Assembly: GCA_963710135.1 (NCBI GenBank)
Contig: CAVPYY010000001.1
Location: 1 to 64,000 of the forward strand
DNA: 64,000 nucleotides
Origin: SG8-30 sp963710135
GTDB lineage: Bacteria; Pseudomonadota; Gammaproteobacteria; Steroidobacterales; Steroidobacteraceae
Direction: 5' to 3'
The translations under genes and the position numbers were made by a program. Positions within the stretch are counted from its first letter, which is position 1, and every line of letters starts with the position of its first letter. The notes under the pieces are model-generated. The model was not told where the DNA came from, ran no database searches, and was given only the letters and a program-made list of their open reading frames with translations. Shown here piece by piece: positions 18,563-29,278 of this stretch.

Positions 18563-18581
18563 TGCACACTGGAGCCGCCAA

Positions 18582-19100
18582 ATGAAGATCCGTTCGACCC
18601 TGCTGTCCGCCGCGCTCGCCGTGTCCGCCTGCCCGGCGGCGGCCCACGACAAGACCGTGCAGCACGGGGTGCACACCCACGGCGTGGCCGACCTCGCCGT
18701 GGCGGTCGACGGCTCACGCCTCACGGTCGAACTGACTGCTCCTGCCCATGACGTGGTCGGCTTCGAGCACGAGCCGGCAAGCGACGCGGACCGCGCCGCG
18801 GTGACACGCGCAACGGCCGCGCTGCGTGACCACCGGCAGCTGTTTGCGATGCCGGCCGCCGCGCGTTGCCGGGTGGCGGGGATCGACGTGCGGGCGCCCT
18901 GGCCCGCCGCCGGTGAGCACGCGGATTTTGCGGCGCGCTGGGCCTTCGACTGCGAGGTGCCGCGGGAACTCGGCTTCCTGCAGTTGGATTTCTCCGGGGC
19001 CTTGAGTGCCGGGGTTGAGCTGAACGTCGTGGCACTGACGGACCGGGGCCAGTCGAGCGCGCGGATCGCGGACGCGCGCGGCCGCCTGGCCCTCCGCTAG
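18582..19100 (+). CDS. ZrgA-like (DUF2796) periplasmic zinc-uptake protein
   Basis: 172 residues with a cleavable signal (ALAVSACPAAAHD). The mature start carries the DUF2796 histidine motif QHGVHTHGVADLAVAVDG, followed by APAHDVVGFEHEP, and a CxxC-like pair of separated cysteines (ARCRVAG, FDCEVP). In Vibrio, ZrgA is encoded with an ABC ATPase, a permease and a DUF3299 protein as a zinc importer; the same set follows here. Proposed role is to bind zinc in the periplasm and hand it to the transporter. ABC ATPase begins 12 bp downstream. Confidence 0.8.
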   Translation: MKIRSTLLSAALAVSACPAAAHDKTVQHGVHTHGVADLAVAVDGSRLTVELTAPAHDVVGFEHEPASDADRAAVTRATAALRDHRQLFAMPAAARCRVAGIDVRAPWPAAGEHADFAARWAFDCEVPRELGFLQLDFSGALSAGVELNVVALTDRGQSSARIADARGRLALR

Positions 19101-19112
19101 GGTCAGGACACC

Positions 19113-19814
19113 ATGGCAGAAGCCGCGATCGAGCTAGAGCAGCTGCGCTACGCCTGGTCGCCTGGCCGCATGGTGCTCGACGTTCCCATGTTGCGCGTCG
19201 AGCGCGGCGAACGCGTCTTTCTCCGGGGGCCGAGCGGCAGCGGCAAGAGCACGCTGCTCGGTGTGATCGGCGGCGTGCTGGTGCCGCAGGGCGGCCATGT
19301 GAGCCTGCTCGGCACGCGGCTCGACCGTCTCGCGCCCGCGGCCAGGGACCGGTTCCGCGCGGATCACGTGGGATTCATCTTCCAGTTGTTCAATCTGCTG
19401 CCCTATCTGTCAGTGGTCGACAACGTGACGCTGGCCGCGCGCTTCTCCGCGTATCGCGCCGGACGCGCGGGGCCGCTGGGACCGGAAGCCGAACGGCTGC
19501 TGGCCGCACTCGGGCTGTCGCATGCCGGCATGTCGACGCGCCGCGTCAACGAGCTGTCGATCGGGCAGCAGCAGCGCGTGGCCGCGGCCCGCGCGCTGCT
19601 GGGGCGCCCCGACGTGCTGATCGCCGACGAGCCCACCTCCTCGCTCGACGCCGATTCGCGGGAGTCGTTCCTGGAACTGCTCATGCGGGAGTGCGACGCG
19701 GCCGGCACGACCCTGCTGTTCGTCAGCCACGACACCTCGCTCGGCCATTTGTTCGACCGCCAGCTGTCGCTGCCGGACCTGAATCGCGCCAGGCCCGATG
19801 CGGTGTCCGCATGA
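19113..19814 (+). CDS. ABC transporter ATP-binding protein (LolD/MacB-like), putative zinc system
   Basis: 233 residues. Walker A GPSGSGKSTLL, Q-loop FIFQLFNLLPYLSV, signature NELSIGQQQRVAAARAL, Walker B VLIADEPTSSLD and the H-loop FVSHD are all present. The sequence type is the MacB/LolD/FtsE class, whose partners are FtsX-fold permeases. The stop overlaps the permease start by 4 bp (ATGA). Neighbours argue for a zinc-related ZrgB-type function rather than lipoprotein export, but from sequence alone a mechanotransmission role is equally possible. Confidence 0.88.
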   Translation: MAEAAIELEQLRYAWSPGRMVLDVPMLRVERGERVFLRGPSGSGKSTLLGVIGGVLVPQGGHVSLLGTRLDRLAPAARDRFRADHVGFIFQLFNLLPYLSVVDNVTLAARFSAYRAGRAGPLGPEAERLLAALGLSHAGMSTRRVNELSIGQQQRVAAARALLGRPDVLIADEPTSSLDADSRESFLELLMRECDAAGTTLLFVSHDTSLGHLFDRQLSLPDLNRARPDAVSA

Positions 19815-21070
19815 CGCCGCTCCTCGGCCTTGCCGCGCGCAGTCTATGGAACCGGCGCGTCACGGCGGCGCTGACGGTGTTCGCGATCGGCGTGAGCGTC
19901 GCGCTGCTGCTGGGCGTGCAGAAGGTTCGCACCGAGGCGCGGCAGAGCTTTGCCAGCACCATCTCCGGCACGGACCTGATCGTCGGCGCGCGCAGCGGCC
20001 CCATCAACCTGCTGCTGTACTCGGTGTTTCGCGTCGGCGACGCAACCGCCAACGTATCGTGGGACAGCTATCAGCTGGTCAGCCGGCATCCGGACGTGGC
20101 CTGGACCATCCCCGTGTCCCTCGGCGATTCCCATCGCGGCTTCCGCGTCATGGGCACGTCCACCGGTTACTTCGAGCACTACCGCTTCGGCGCCAAAAAG
20201 GCTTTGTCCTTCACCGCCGGCGGGCCGTTCGCGGACCTGCACGACACGGTGGTCGGCGCACAGGTGGCGCGCGAGCTCGGCTACTCGCTGGGCGACGAGA
20301 TCACCATCGCCCATGGCCTCGGCGAAGTCAGCTTTGCCGAGCACGACGACCATCCGTTCCGGATCACGGGCATCCTGGCGCCCACCGGCACACCGGTGGA
20401 CCGGACGGTCCACGTCAGCGTGGAGGCAATCACTGCGATTCACGAAGGCTGGCAAGGCGGCATGCCTGCGCCGGGCGCCGGCCTGCCTGGCGCGGGCGAC
20501 GGCGGCGACTTCACGCCGGCTTCGATCACCGCGTTCCTGGTCGGACTCAAGTCCCGCGCGGCGGTGCTGCAGATGCAGCGCGCCCTCAACGACTACCGCG
20601 GCGAGCCGCTGCTGGCGATCATGCCGGGGGTAGTCCTGCAGCAGTTATGGCAACTGGTCGGCGTCGCCGACACGGCGCTGCTGGTGATCGCCGCCTGCGT
20701 GGTGCTGGCCGGCCTGATCGGCATGCTGACGGCGCTATTGACCAGCCTCAACGAGCGCCGGCGCGAAATGGCGATCCTGCGTTCGGTCGGGGCGCGGCCG
20801 GCGCACGTCTTCGCACTGCTGGTGCTCGAATCGGGTCTGCTCGCGCTGGCCGGCGTACTGCTAGGGTCGGCGCTGACCTGGGCGGTGCTCGCCCTCGCGG
20901 CCCCGATGCTCGCGCAGCATTTCGGCCTGTTCATGGAGATCGCCGCCCCCAGCCGCTACGATCTGGCCATCGGCGGCGCGGTGGTCGGCGCGGGACTGCT
21001 GGCGGGGCTCATTCCGGCCTGGCGCGCTTACCGGAATTCCCTGGCTGACGGATTGTCCATAAGGCTTTGA
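19811..21070 (+). CDS. ABC transporter permease, FtsX/MacB-like, putative zinc system
   Basis: 419 residues. One N-terminal helix (VTAALTVFAIGVSVALLLG), a large periplasmic domain (about residues 45-280) and three C-terminal helices, the FtsX-fold layout. The coupling region SLNERRREMAILRSVGARPAHVF is characteristic. The periplasmic part contains a Gly/Pro-rich loop (GMPAPGAGLPGAGDGGDF) and few histidines. It overlaps the ATPase gene and is followed after 9 bp by the DUF3299 gene. Homologous permeases accompany ZrgA in Vibrio. Confidence 0.88.
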   Translation: MTPLLGLAARSLWNRRVTAALTVFAIGVSVALLLGVQKVRTEARQSFASTISGTDLIVGARSGPINLLLYSVFRVGDATANVSWDSYQLVSRHPDVAWTIPVSLGDSHRGFRVMGTSTGYFEHYRFGAKKALSFTAGGPFADLHDTVVGAQVARELGYSLGDEITIAHGLGEVSFAEHDDHPFRITGILAPTGTPVDRTVHVSVEAITAIHEGWQGGMPAPGAGLPGAGDGGDFTPASITAFLVGLKSRAAVLQMQRALNDYRGEPLLAIMPGVVLQQLWQLVGVADTALLVIAACVVLAGLIGMLTALLTSLNERRREMAILRSVGARPAHVFALLVLESGLLALAGVLLGSALTWAVLALAAPMLAQHFGLFMEIAAPSRYDLAIGGAVVGAGLLAGLIPAWRAYRNSLADGLSIRL

Positions 21071-21079
21071 GGGTCTGAG

Positions 21080-21583
21080 ATGCGAAGTCGGTTCATTGCC
21101 GGGATTGCCATGCTGGTGCTCGCCGCCCAGGCGCTCGCCGCCCCGCGGGCGATCGACTGGGTCGACCTGGTGCCCGAGGATCAGCGCGGACAGTACGATC
21201 TGGCGCCGCCGCCGCCTGCGCACGACTACCTGAGCGGGGACTCGTCCGCGCTGGCGTCCATGCAGGTCATGAACTTCCAGGTCAACCCGAAGCTCGAAGG
21301 CCAGGACATCAAGATCCCGGGTTTCATCGTGCCGCTGGAGCTGGACGACAAGGGGCTCGTTACCGAGTTCTTCCTGGTGCCGTACTTCGGCGCCTGCATT
21401 CACGTGCCGCCGCCGCCGCCGAATCAGATGGTCTACGTGATCATGAACAAGGGCATCAGCCTCGATTCCATGTACTCCGCCTACTGGATCACCGGCAAGA
21501 TGACCACCAAGACCCGCAGCACCAGCCTCGGCGCCGCCGCCTACACGCTGGCCGGCACGGTCGCCGAGGAGTACAAGTTCTAG
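21080..21583 (+). CDS. DUF3299 exported protein of the zinc-acquisition locus
   Basis: 167 residues with a signal peptide ending ALAAPRA. DUF3299 hallmarks: KIPGFIVPLE and FFLVPYFGACIHVPPPPPNQ, the latter with a single conserved Cys followed by His. These proteins are found beside the ABC ATPase and permease of ZrgA-type loci; the biochemical role is not established. A metal-shuttling or transporter-partner function is inferred from the Cys-x-His motif and the neighbourhood. It is the last gene of the run. Confidence 0.82.
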   Translation: MRSRFIAGIAMLVLAAQALAAPRAIDWVDLVPEDQRGQYDLAPPPPAHDYLSGDSSALASMQVMNFQVNPKLEGQDIKIPGFIVPLELDDKGLVTEFFLVPYFGACIHVPPPPPNQMVYVIMNKGISLDSMYSAYWITGKMTTKTRSTSLGAAAYTLAGTVAEEYKF

Positions 21584-21614
21584 CGGTCGTCCACGGCCGC
21601 CACAGGATGTCGCC

Positions 21615-22612
21615 ATGGCAAGACCGACCCGATCACCGCGCCGCAGGAAGCTGTATCCGCCTGTCGAGCCCTACCGCATGGGCCACCTCGCGGTGGGCGA
21701 CGGCCACGAGGTCTACTGGGAGGAGTGCGGCAACCCCACGGCAAGCCGGCGCTGTTCCTGCACGGCGGGCCCGGCGGCGGCGCCGATGCCCGTCGCGCGG
21801 CGCTTCTTCGATCCCGCGCGCTACCGGATCGTGCTGTTCGACCAGCGCGGCTGCGGCCGCAGCCGGCCCCACGCCGAGCCTGCGAGCACAACACGACCTG
21901 GGACCTGGTCGCCGACATCGAGAAGCTGCGCGAGCACCTCGGCATCGAGCGCTGGCTGGTGTTCGGCGGTTCCTGGGGCATCGACGCTGGCGCTGGCCTA
22001 CGCCGAGACCCATCCCGAAGCGCGTCACGGAACTGGTGCTGCGCGGCATCTTCATGCTGCGCCGCAAGCGAGCTCGAGTGGTTCTACCAGGAGGGCGCCA
22101 GCGCCATCTTCCCGGACGCCTGGGAGCGCTACCTCGCGGCGATTCCGGCCGGCGAGCGCGGCGACCTGATGACGCGCCTACTACCGGCGCCTGACCAGCC
22201 GCAGTCGCCGCGGCTGCGCAAGGCAGCCGCGCGCGCCTGGGCGATCTGGGAGGGCAGCGACCAGCTACCTGCTATCCCGACCCGAGCAGATCACCGCGAA
22301 TTCGGCGGCGGGACGACTTCGCCGACTGGCCTTCGCGCGCATCGAGTGCCACTACTTCGTCAACGGCGGCTTCTTCGAGCACGACGACCAGCTGCTGCGC
22401 GACGTCGCAGCGCATCCGCGACATCCCGGCGGTGATCGTGCAGGGCCGCTACGACGTGGTCTGCCCGATGACGTCGGCCTGGGACCTGCACCAGGCCTGG
22501 CCCGAGGCCGGCTTTCCACGTGGTGCCGGACGCGGGCCACTCGGCGCTGGAGCCCGGCATCACCCACGAGCTGATCAAGGCGACCGACCGGTTCGCGCGC
22601 CGTCGCCGCTGA
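21615..22612 (+). CDS. pip: Prolyl iminopeptidase, heavily frameshifted
   Basis: Alpha/beta hydrolase that removes N-terminal proline from peptides. The protein can be followed end to end by switching frames: KLYPPVEPYRMGHLAVGDGH, KPALFLHGGPGGG, FDQRGCGRSRPHA, the nucleophile elbow GGSWGSTLALAY, GRYDVVCPMTSAWDLH (acid) and PDAGHSALEPG (His). About ten single-base gains or losses lie between 21740 and 22530. Flanking genes are clean. All catalytic parts and the stop at 22612 survive, so sequencing or assembly error is likelier than decay. It is 31 bp downstream of the DUF3299 gene and convergent with sdaA, 3 bp apart. Confidence 0.85.
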
Positions 22613-22615
22613 GCC

Positions 22616-23986
22616 TCAGCACTCCGGCACGTTGACCGCGAGTCCGCCGCGCGACGTCTCCTTGTAGATCGACGCCATGTCGTGCCCGGTCTGGCGCATG
22701 GTCGCGATCACCTGGTCCAGCGACACCTTGTGCGAGCCGTCGCCGCGCAAGGCGAGGCGTGCCGCGTTGATGGCCTTGACCGCGCCCATCGCATTGCGCT
22801 CGATGCACGGGATCTGCACCAGTCCGGCCACCGGATCACAGGTCAGCCCCAGGTTGTGCTCCATGCCGATTTCCGCGGCGTTCTCGGCCTGGCTGCTGGT
22901 GCCGTTGAGCGCGGCCACCAGTCCGGCCGCCGCCATCGAGCAGGCGACGCCGACCTCGCCCTGGCAACCCATCTCGGCGCCGGAAATCGACGCATTGCGC
23001 TTGTAGAGCAGGCCGATCGCGCCGGCGGTCAGCAGGAACCGGCGCACGCCCGCGTCGTCCGCGCCGTGGCAAAGCCGCGTGTAGTAGTGCAGCACGGCCG
23101 GGACGATGCCGGCCGCACCGTTGGTCGGCGCCGTCACGACCTTGCCGCCCGCGGCGTTCTCCTCGTTGACCGCGAGCGCCCAGGCGTTCACCCATTCCAT
23201 GGCGTCCGCGCGTCCGGCCTTGGACTCGGATTCGAGCATGCGCTCCATGCGCGGTGCGCGCCGGCGCACCTTGAGGGAACCGGGCAGCAGACCGCTGGCG
23301 CTGAAGCCGCGCTGGACACAGTCCTGCATCACCTGCCAGACGGCCGCCAGCGCGCCCTCGACTTCGGCCCGCGGGCGCAGCGCGCACTCGTTGGCCAACG
23401 TCAGCTCGTGAATGTCGAGGCCGTGCTCGTGGCACAGGGCCAGCAGCTCGGCCGAGCTGTCGAAGGGGTATGGCAACGCCCTGGCGTCCGCCGCCAGCGC
23501 CGCGGCGGGGTCTTCGCCCGCCTTGATCACCGCACCGCCGCCAATCGAGTACATCTCCGCCGCGAGCAGCGTCTCGCCGGCCGCGTCGCGGGCCGCGAAG
23601 CGCATGCCGTTGGAGTGGCCCGGCAGGATCTGGTCGCGATGGAACAGCAGGTTCATGGGCTCGTCGAAGGCGATCTCGTGGCGCCCGGCCACCTGCAGCC
23701 GCCCGCTGTCGCGTATGCGCCGGATGGTCGGCTCGACGATCGCAGGATCGAGCCCGGCCGGGTCGTGCCCCTCCAGTCCGAGCAGGATCGCGCGATCGGT
23801 GCAATGGCCGACACCGGTCAGCGCGAGCGAGCCGTACAGCTGCGCGAATACCTCGGTCGTGCGCTCGAGCAGACCCTGGTCGGCCAGCGCCAGCACGAAC
23901 TGGCGCGCGGCGAGCATCGGGCCCATGGTGTGCGAGGAAGAGGGGCCGATGCCGATCTTGAAGATGTCGAGGACGGAGCGTTCCAT
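22616..23986 (-). CDS. sdaA: L-serine dehydratase, single-chain iron-sulfur type
   Basis: 456 residues, close to E. coli SdaA (454). Deaminates L-serine to pyruvate and ammonia in the cytoplasm. The N-terminal beta domain starts SVLDIFKIGIGPSSSHTMGP; the alpha domain holds cysteines for the 4Fe-4S cluster in MGCQGEVGVACS and LTCDPVAGLVQIPC. ATG at 23986 gives the usual MERSVLDIF start. It lies 32 bp downstream of the HExxH-like gene and so may be the last member of leuS-lptE-24019-sdaA. Confidence 0.95.
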   Translation of the reverse strand: MERSVLDIFKIGIGPSSSHTMGPMLAARQFVLALADQGLLERTTEVFAQLYGSLALTGVGHCTDRAILLGLEGHDPAGLDPAIVEPTIRRIRDSGRLQVAGRHEIAFDEPMNLLFHRDQILPGHSNGMRFAARDAAGETLLAAEMYSIGGGAVIKAGEDPAAALAADARALPYPFDSSAELLALCHEHGLDIHELTLANECALRPRAEVEGALAAVWQVMQDCVQRGFSASGLLPGSLKVRRRAPRMERMLESESKAGRADAMEWVNAWALAVNEENAAGGKVVTAPTNGAAGIVPAVLHYYTRLCHGADDAGVRRFLLTAGAIGLLYKRNASISGAEMGCQGEVGVACSMAAAGLVAALNGTSSQAENAAEIGMEHNLGLTCDPVAGLVQIPCIERNAMGAVKAINAARLALRGDGSHKVSLDQVIATMRQTGHDMASIYKETSRGGLAVNVPEC

Positions 23987-24018
23987 GCCCGGCAGTGTCG
24001 CGCCGCGCCCGCCGCGAC

Positions 24019-24543
24019 TCAAGCTTCGCGGCAGTTCCAGGTCGGGCGGCCGTGACCGTCGAGGATTCCATGCCCGGCGAGCCAGCGGCGCGCGTCGTCC
24101 GCCTCTTCGGCGTACCAGCGCGCCGCGGAACCGAGGCGGAAGGTGTAGCCCCAGGCGTCCATGTCAGTACACATCCGGGACCGGCCGAAACCCGGCAGCT
24201 CGTCTGCCAGCACGATCTGCAGGCAGCACACGGCGTTCTCTTCCTCGTAGTCCCCGCCCGCATCGGTGTCGAGCCCGGCGCGGCGCGCGGGACTCATGCA
24301 GACATAGTGGCAGGCCTCGTGGAACACGGAGTGCACCGGAGTGTCCTCGCGGGCATGCACGACGTTGCGCACCAGCCCGGCCTCGGGCGCGCCCCAGTAT
24401 GAGCCCGGCAGCGCGCTGCCCTGGGCGTGCAAACGAATGGTCAGGCGGTAGCGGCCGAGCAGCGCGGCAACCGGCGCGCCCCAGGCACTTTCCCCGAGCA
24501 GGGCGACCGCCGGCGCCCGGGCCCCCGGCGCGCGGGCGCTCAC
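24019..24543 (-). CDS. Unrecognised protein with a HExxH-like motif, translationally coupled to lptE
   Basis: 174 residues from a GTG that overlaps the lptE stop by 4 bp (GTGA). Residues around 75-82 read FHEACHYVCM, a HExxH zinc-binding pattern of gluzincin type; a candidate third ligand is in the acidic DYEEENAVCCLQ region. Three more cysteines occur (VCM, VCCLQ, MCTD, NCREA). No signal peptide or membrane helix is evident, so a cytoplasmic protein is likely. A putative metalloprotease or a metal-sensing protein are both possible. I do not recognise the family. Confidence 0.7.
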   Translation of the reverse strand: MSARAPGARAPAVALLGESAWGAPVAALLGRYRLTIRLHAQGSALPGSYWGAPEAGLVRNVVHAREDTPVHSVFHEACHYVCMSPARRAGLDTDAGGDYEEENAVCCLQIVLADELPGFGRSRMCTDMDAWGYTFRLGSAARWYAEEADDARRWLAGHGILDGHGRPTWNCREA

Positions 24544-25016
24544 AATGCCGCGAGGCGGCGCGTGATCAGCGAGGCGAGCTCACGCGCGAGCGCCGCGCGG
24601 ATGTCGGATTCCTCGAGCTCCTTGGCCAACACCGCCGTCTCGTCGTAGGCGTAGTCGCGGGTCAGCGTCGCCACCTGGCGCGGCAGGATCTCCTGGCCAT
24701 CCGCCACCACCGAGTACTCGACCGTGTAGTACACCTCGTACTCCTGCGGCGTGTTGCGGGCGGAGATCGACAGGATGTTGCGGCCGGTCTCGTCGCGATG
24801 CAGCCGCACCGTCGCCGACGCCGCCGCGCTGGTCGGCGCGAGCACCGCGCCCGCCGCGACCATCGCCGCCGTCAGCTCGGCATACAGCGGCGAGTAGCGG
24901 TCGGGCGCCTGCAGATACGGCTGCGACATGCGCGGCGACAACCGGGTATCACCCCGCAGCTGGAAGCCGCAACCCGCCAGCAGCACCATCGCAAGCACGC
25001 AGAGGGCGCGACGCAT
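24540..25016 (-). CDS. lptE: LPS-assembly lipoprotein LptE
   Basis: 158 residues. Lipoprotein that plugs the LptD barrel and helps insert LPS in the outer membrane. A clear lipobox (LLAGCGFQLRG) gives a lipidated Cys near residue 16; the family opening GFQLRG is intact. The body has the LptE pattern with DYAYDETAVLAKE and a C-terminal helix RELASLITRRL. It starts 2 bp after the leuS stop, the canonical arrangement. holA, which usually follows, is displaced. Confidence 0.95.
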   Translation of the reverse strand: MRRALCVLAMVLLAGCGFQLRGDTRLSPRMSQPYLQAPDRYSPLYAELTAAMVAAGAVLAPTSAAASATVRLHRDETGRNILSISARNTPQEYEVYYTVEYSVVADGQEILPRQVATLTRDYAYDETAVLAKELEESDIRAALARELASLITRRLAAL

Positions 25017-25018
25017 GG

Positions 25019-27613
<2,595 letters not shown>

Positions 27614-27672
27614 GATGGCTTCAGGGGTCGGTGATCGAGCTCGTCAGGATACCCGACCTGCCGGCTTCGGGC

Positions 27673-28524
27673 CTAGCCGATGAACTCCACCAGGCATCCC
27701 GCCGCCAGCGCATAGAAGCCACCCGATGGCAGCAGTTGGGTCGCCATGCCCTGCCGGCCGGCGACGGCCAGGGCTGCCTGCGGGTCGTGACAACGTACCG
27801 TGATCCCGGCGAATCCAGGGCAAGGAGGGGAAGTGGCGCCAGGGAAGCGCTCGGCGTACGACCCCGGCGTCAGCAACTCCAGCCGCCCGTCGCCAAGATC
27901 GAATGCGAAGCCTGACGATCCGGCCACCGCGCGTGCTCCTGTCAGGGCGGACCAGCGCTCGCTCTCGGCTGCGGGATCGCGGGTCACCACATGAATCGCC
28001 TGCAGCGACACCACGCCATTCGGATGTGCTTGCACCGCCTCCTGGAACACCAGCTCCGGTGTCAGGTGGCGTACGAAGCAGGTCAAGCCCTCCGGTGAGT
28101 CCGTATCGGCAAGCATGAACCACTCGAACTGCGCCTGACCATGGCGATCGCCGTACTCGATCGCACGGGAGGCACTGGCCACGGCCGTCGTCACCAGTCC
28201 TGCAGCAGCGCAGCGCCGCTGCGCCGCGGCGATGTCCACGACGCCGAGCGCCAGTATGTGCAAGCCCGCGTAGCGATCCAGATAGCGGGCCAGATGATGC
28301 CTGTCGGAATGGCTGTGCACGGCGGATAGCTCGACGTACCCCTGCGCAAAGACGAGATGGGCGCTCGTTTGTTCCAGCGAGACCGCGCGGCCGGTGGCGG
28401 GGTCGCGACCGTAGAGTTCGCGTGGCGCCGTTGGCGCGAATCCCAGGCCGGCAGCCGCCTGCAGCAGGGCATCAAGGTCGCGCCCCACCAGACCGACGTG
28501 ATCGAGGGTGGTGCGGTCAGTCAT
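27673..28524 (-). CDS. VOC superfamily (glyoxalase-like) protein
   Basis: 283 residues built from two VOC modules: the first opens LDHVGLVGRDLDALLQAAAGLGF, the second near QAIHVVTRDPAAESERW. Such proteins use paired beta-alpha-beta modules to form a metal site for dioxygenases, isomerases and lyases. Candidate ligands are the His in the first LDHVG and the Glu in VELSAVHSH, plus the C-terminal CLVEFIG. The start overlaps the Lrp stop by 4 bp, so the regulator and enzyme are co-translated. Substrate unknown; the divergent transporter and cupin genes suggest a shared catabolic job. Confidence 0.82.
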   Translation of the reverse strand: MTDRTTLDHVGLVGRDLDALLQAAAGLGFAPTAPRELYGRDPATGRAVSLEQTSAHLVFAQGYVELSAVHSHSDRHHLARYLDRYAGLHILALGVVDIAAAQRRCAAAGLVTTAVASASRAIEYGDRHGQAQFEWFMLADTDSPEGLTCFVRHLTPELVFQEAVQAHPNGVVSLQAIHVVTRDPAAESERWSALTGARAVAGSSGFAFDLGDGRLELLTPGSYAERFPGATSPPCPGFAGITVRCHDPQAALAVAGRQGMATQLLPSGGFYALAAGCLVEFIG

Positions 28525-29015
28525 GAGGGCTTCGTGGAGCCCTCGACGAGGTCGAGGGGCAACTCCGTCGACTCCTTCACCGGAGTCAAGGCCATGCTCG
28601 ACTTCACGTCACGCACGGCGGGAATGCGCGACAGCTTGTCGCGCAGGAAGACCTCGTAGGCAGGCACGTCGCGCGTCACGACCTTGACCAGAAAGTCGAT
28701 TTCACCCATCAACATGTAGCACTCCTGGACCTCGGGGAAACTGCGCATCGCGGACTCGAACTGCGACAGCGACTTGCGTGCGCCGCGAGCCAGCTTGATC
28801 TGCACGAAGACGATGATGCCCAGCCCGAGCTTGTGCCGGTCCAGCAGGGCGACCCGCCGCCGGATCCAGCCCTCGCGCTCCAGCCGGGCAACCCGGCGCC
28901 AGCAAGGCGACTGCGACAGACCGACCCGGTGCGCGATATCGGCCGCGGTCAACGAAGCGTCCGCCTGCAGCAAAGCGAGAATCTGAAGGTCGGTCGGGTC
29001 AAGCAGCGCTGGCAT
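28521..29015 (-). CDS. Lrp/AsnC-family transcriptional regulator
   Basis: 164 residues. N-terminal winged helix-turn-helix (LTAADIAHRVGLSQSPCWRRVARLEREGWI) and a C-terminal RAM ligand-binding domain (QECYMLMGEIDFLVKVVTRD). The family binds amino acids or related small molecules and forms octamers. The gene is co-translated with the VOC gene and divergent from the TonB receptor gene, so autoregulation and control of the receptor-cupin-MFS genes from the shared intergenic region is the likely arrangement. Confidence 0.93.
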   Translation of the reverse strand: MPALLDPTDLQILALLQADASLTAADIAHRVGLSQSPCWRRVARLEREGWIRRRVALLDRHKLGLGIIVFVQIKLARGARKSLSQFESAMRSFPEVQECYMLMGEIDFLVKVVTRDVPAYEVFLRDKLSRIPAVRDVKSSMALTPVKESTELPLDLVEGSTKPS

Positions 29016-29040
29016 TAGTTTTTCTTTTGCGACTCATTTA

Positions 29041-29055
29041 GCACATTAATGATGC
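29041..29055. promoter_or_regulatory. Candidate Lrp-type operator in the divergent intergenic region
   Basis: An AT-rich imperfect palindrome, GCACATTAATGATGC with the perfect core CATTAATG, lies 26 bp upstream of the regulator start in an otherwise GC-rich 263-bp spacer. Lrp/AsnC regulators often bind such 13-15 bp sites. The rest of the spacer (29056-29278) shows no gene, only the receptor RBS AAGGAG at 29266-29271. Confidence 0.4.
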
Positions 29056-29278
29056 ACAAGCCCGGGAAGCACATCAAGCCCGGACAGGTGCTCTGCACAT
29101 CGGGCCTGATTGGCCTGCTACTGGCTAGAACCGCTGGCTATCGAGCCATGTCCGGCAACCCCGGACGGGCTTGCCATGTCACGCAAACATCTTTCATCAT
29201 TCGGCCCAATCACGCATCAGTCGTTCTTCCCGCGTGACGGACCTTCGTCGCCCAGACACCCTGCCAAGGAGCCGCCCC

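Noticed and set aside
21615..22612. Genuine pseudogene of prolyl iminopeptidase
   Set aside because: All motifs and the natural stop are kept across frames, and other essential genes in the window show the same kind of indel.
14053..24539. Transposon or integrase borders around the first island
   Set aside because: No transposase, integrase, target duplication or terminal inverted repeats seen near either end.
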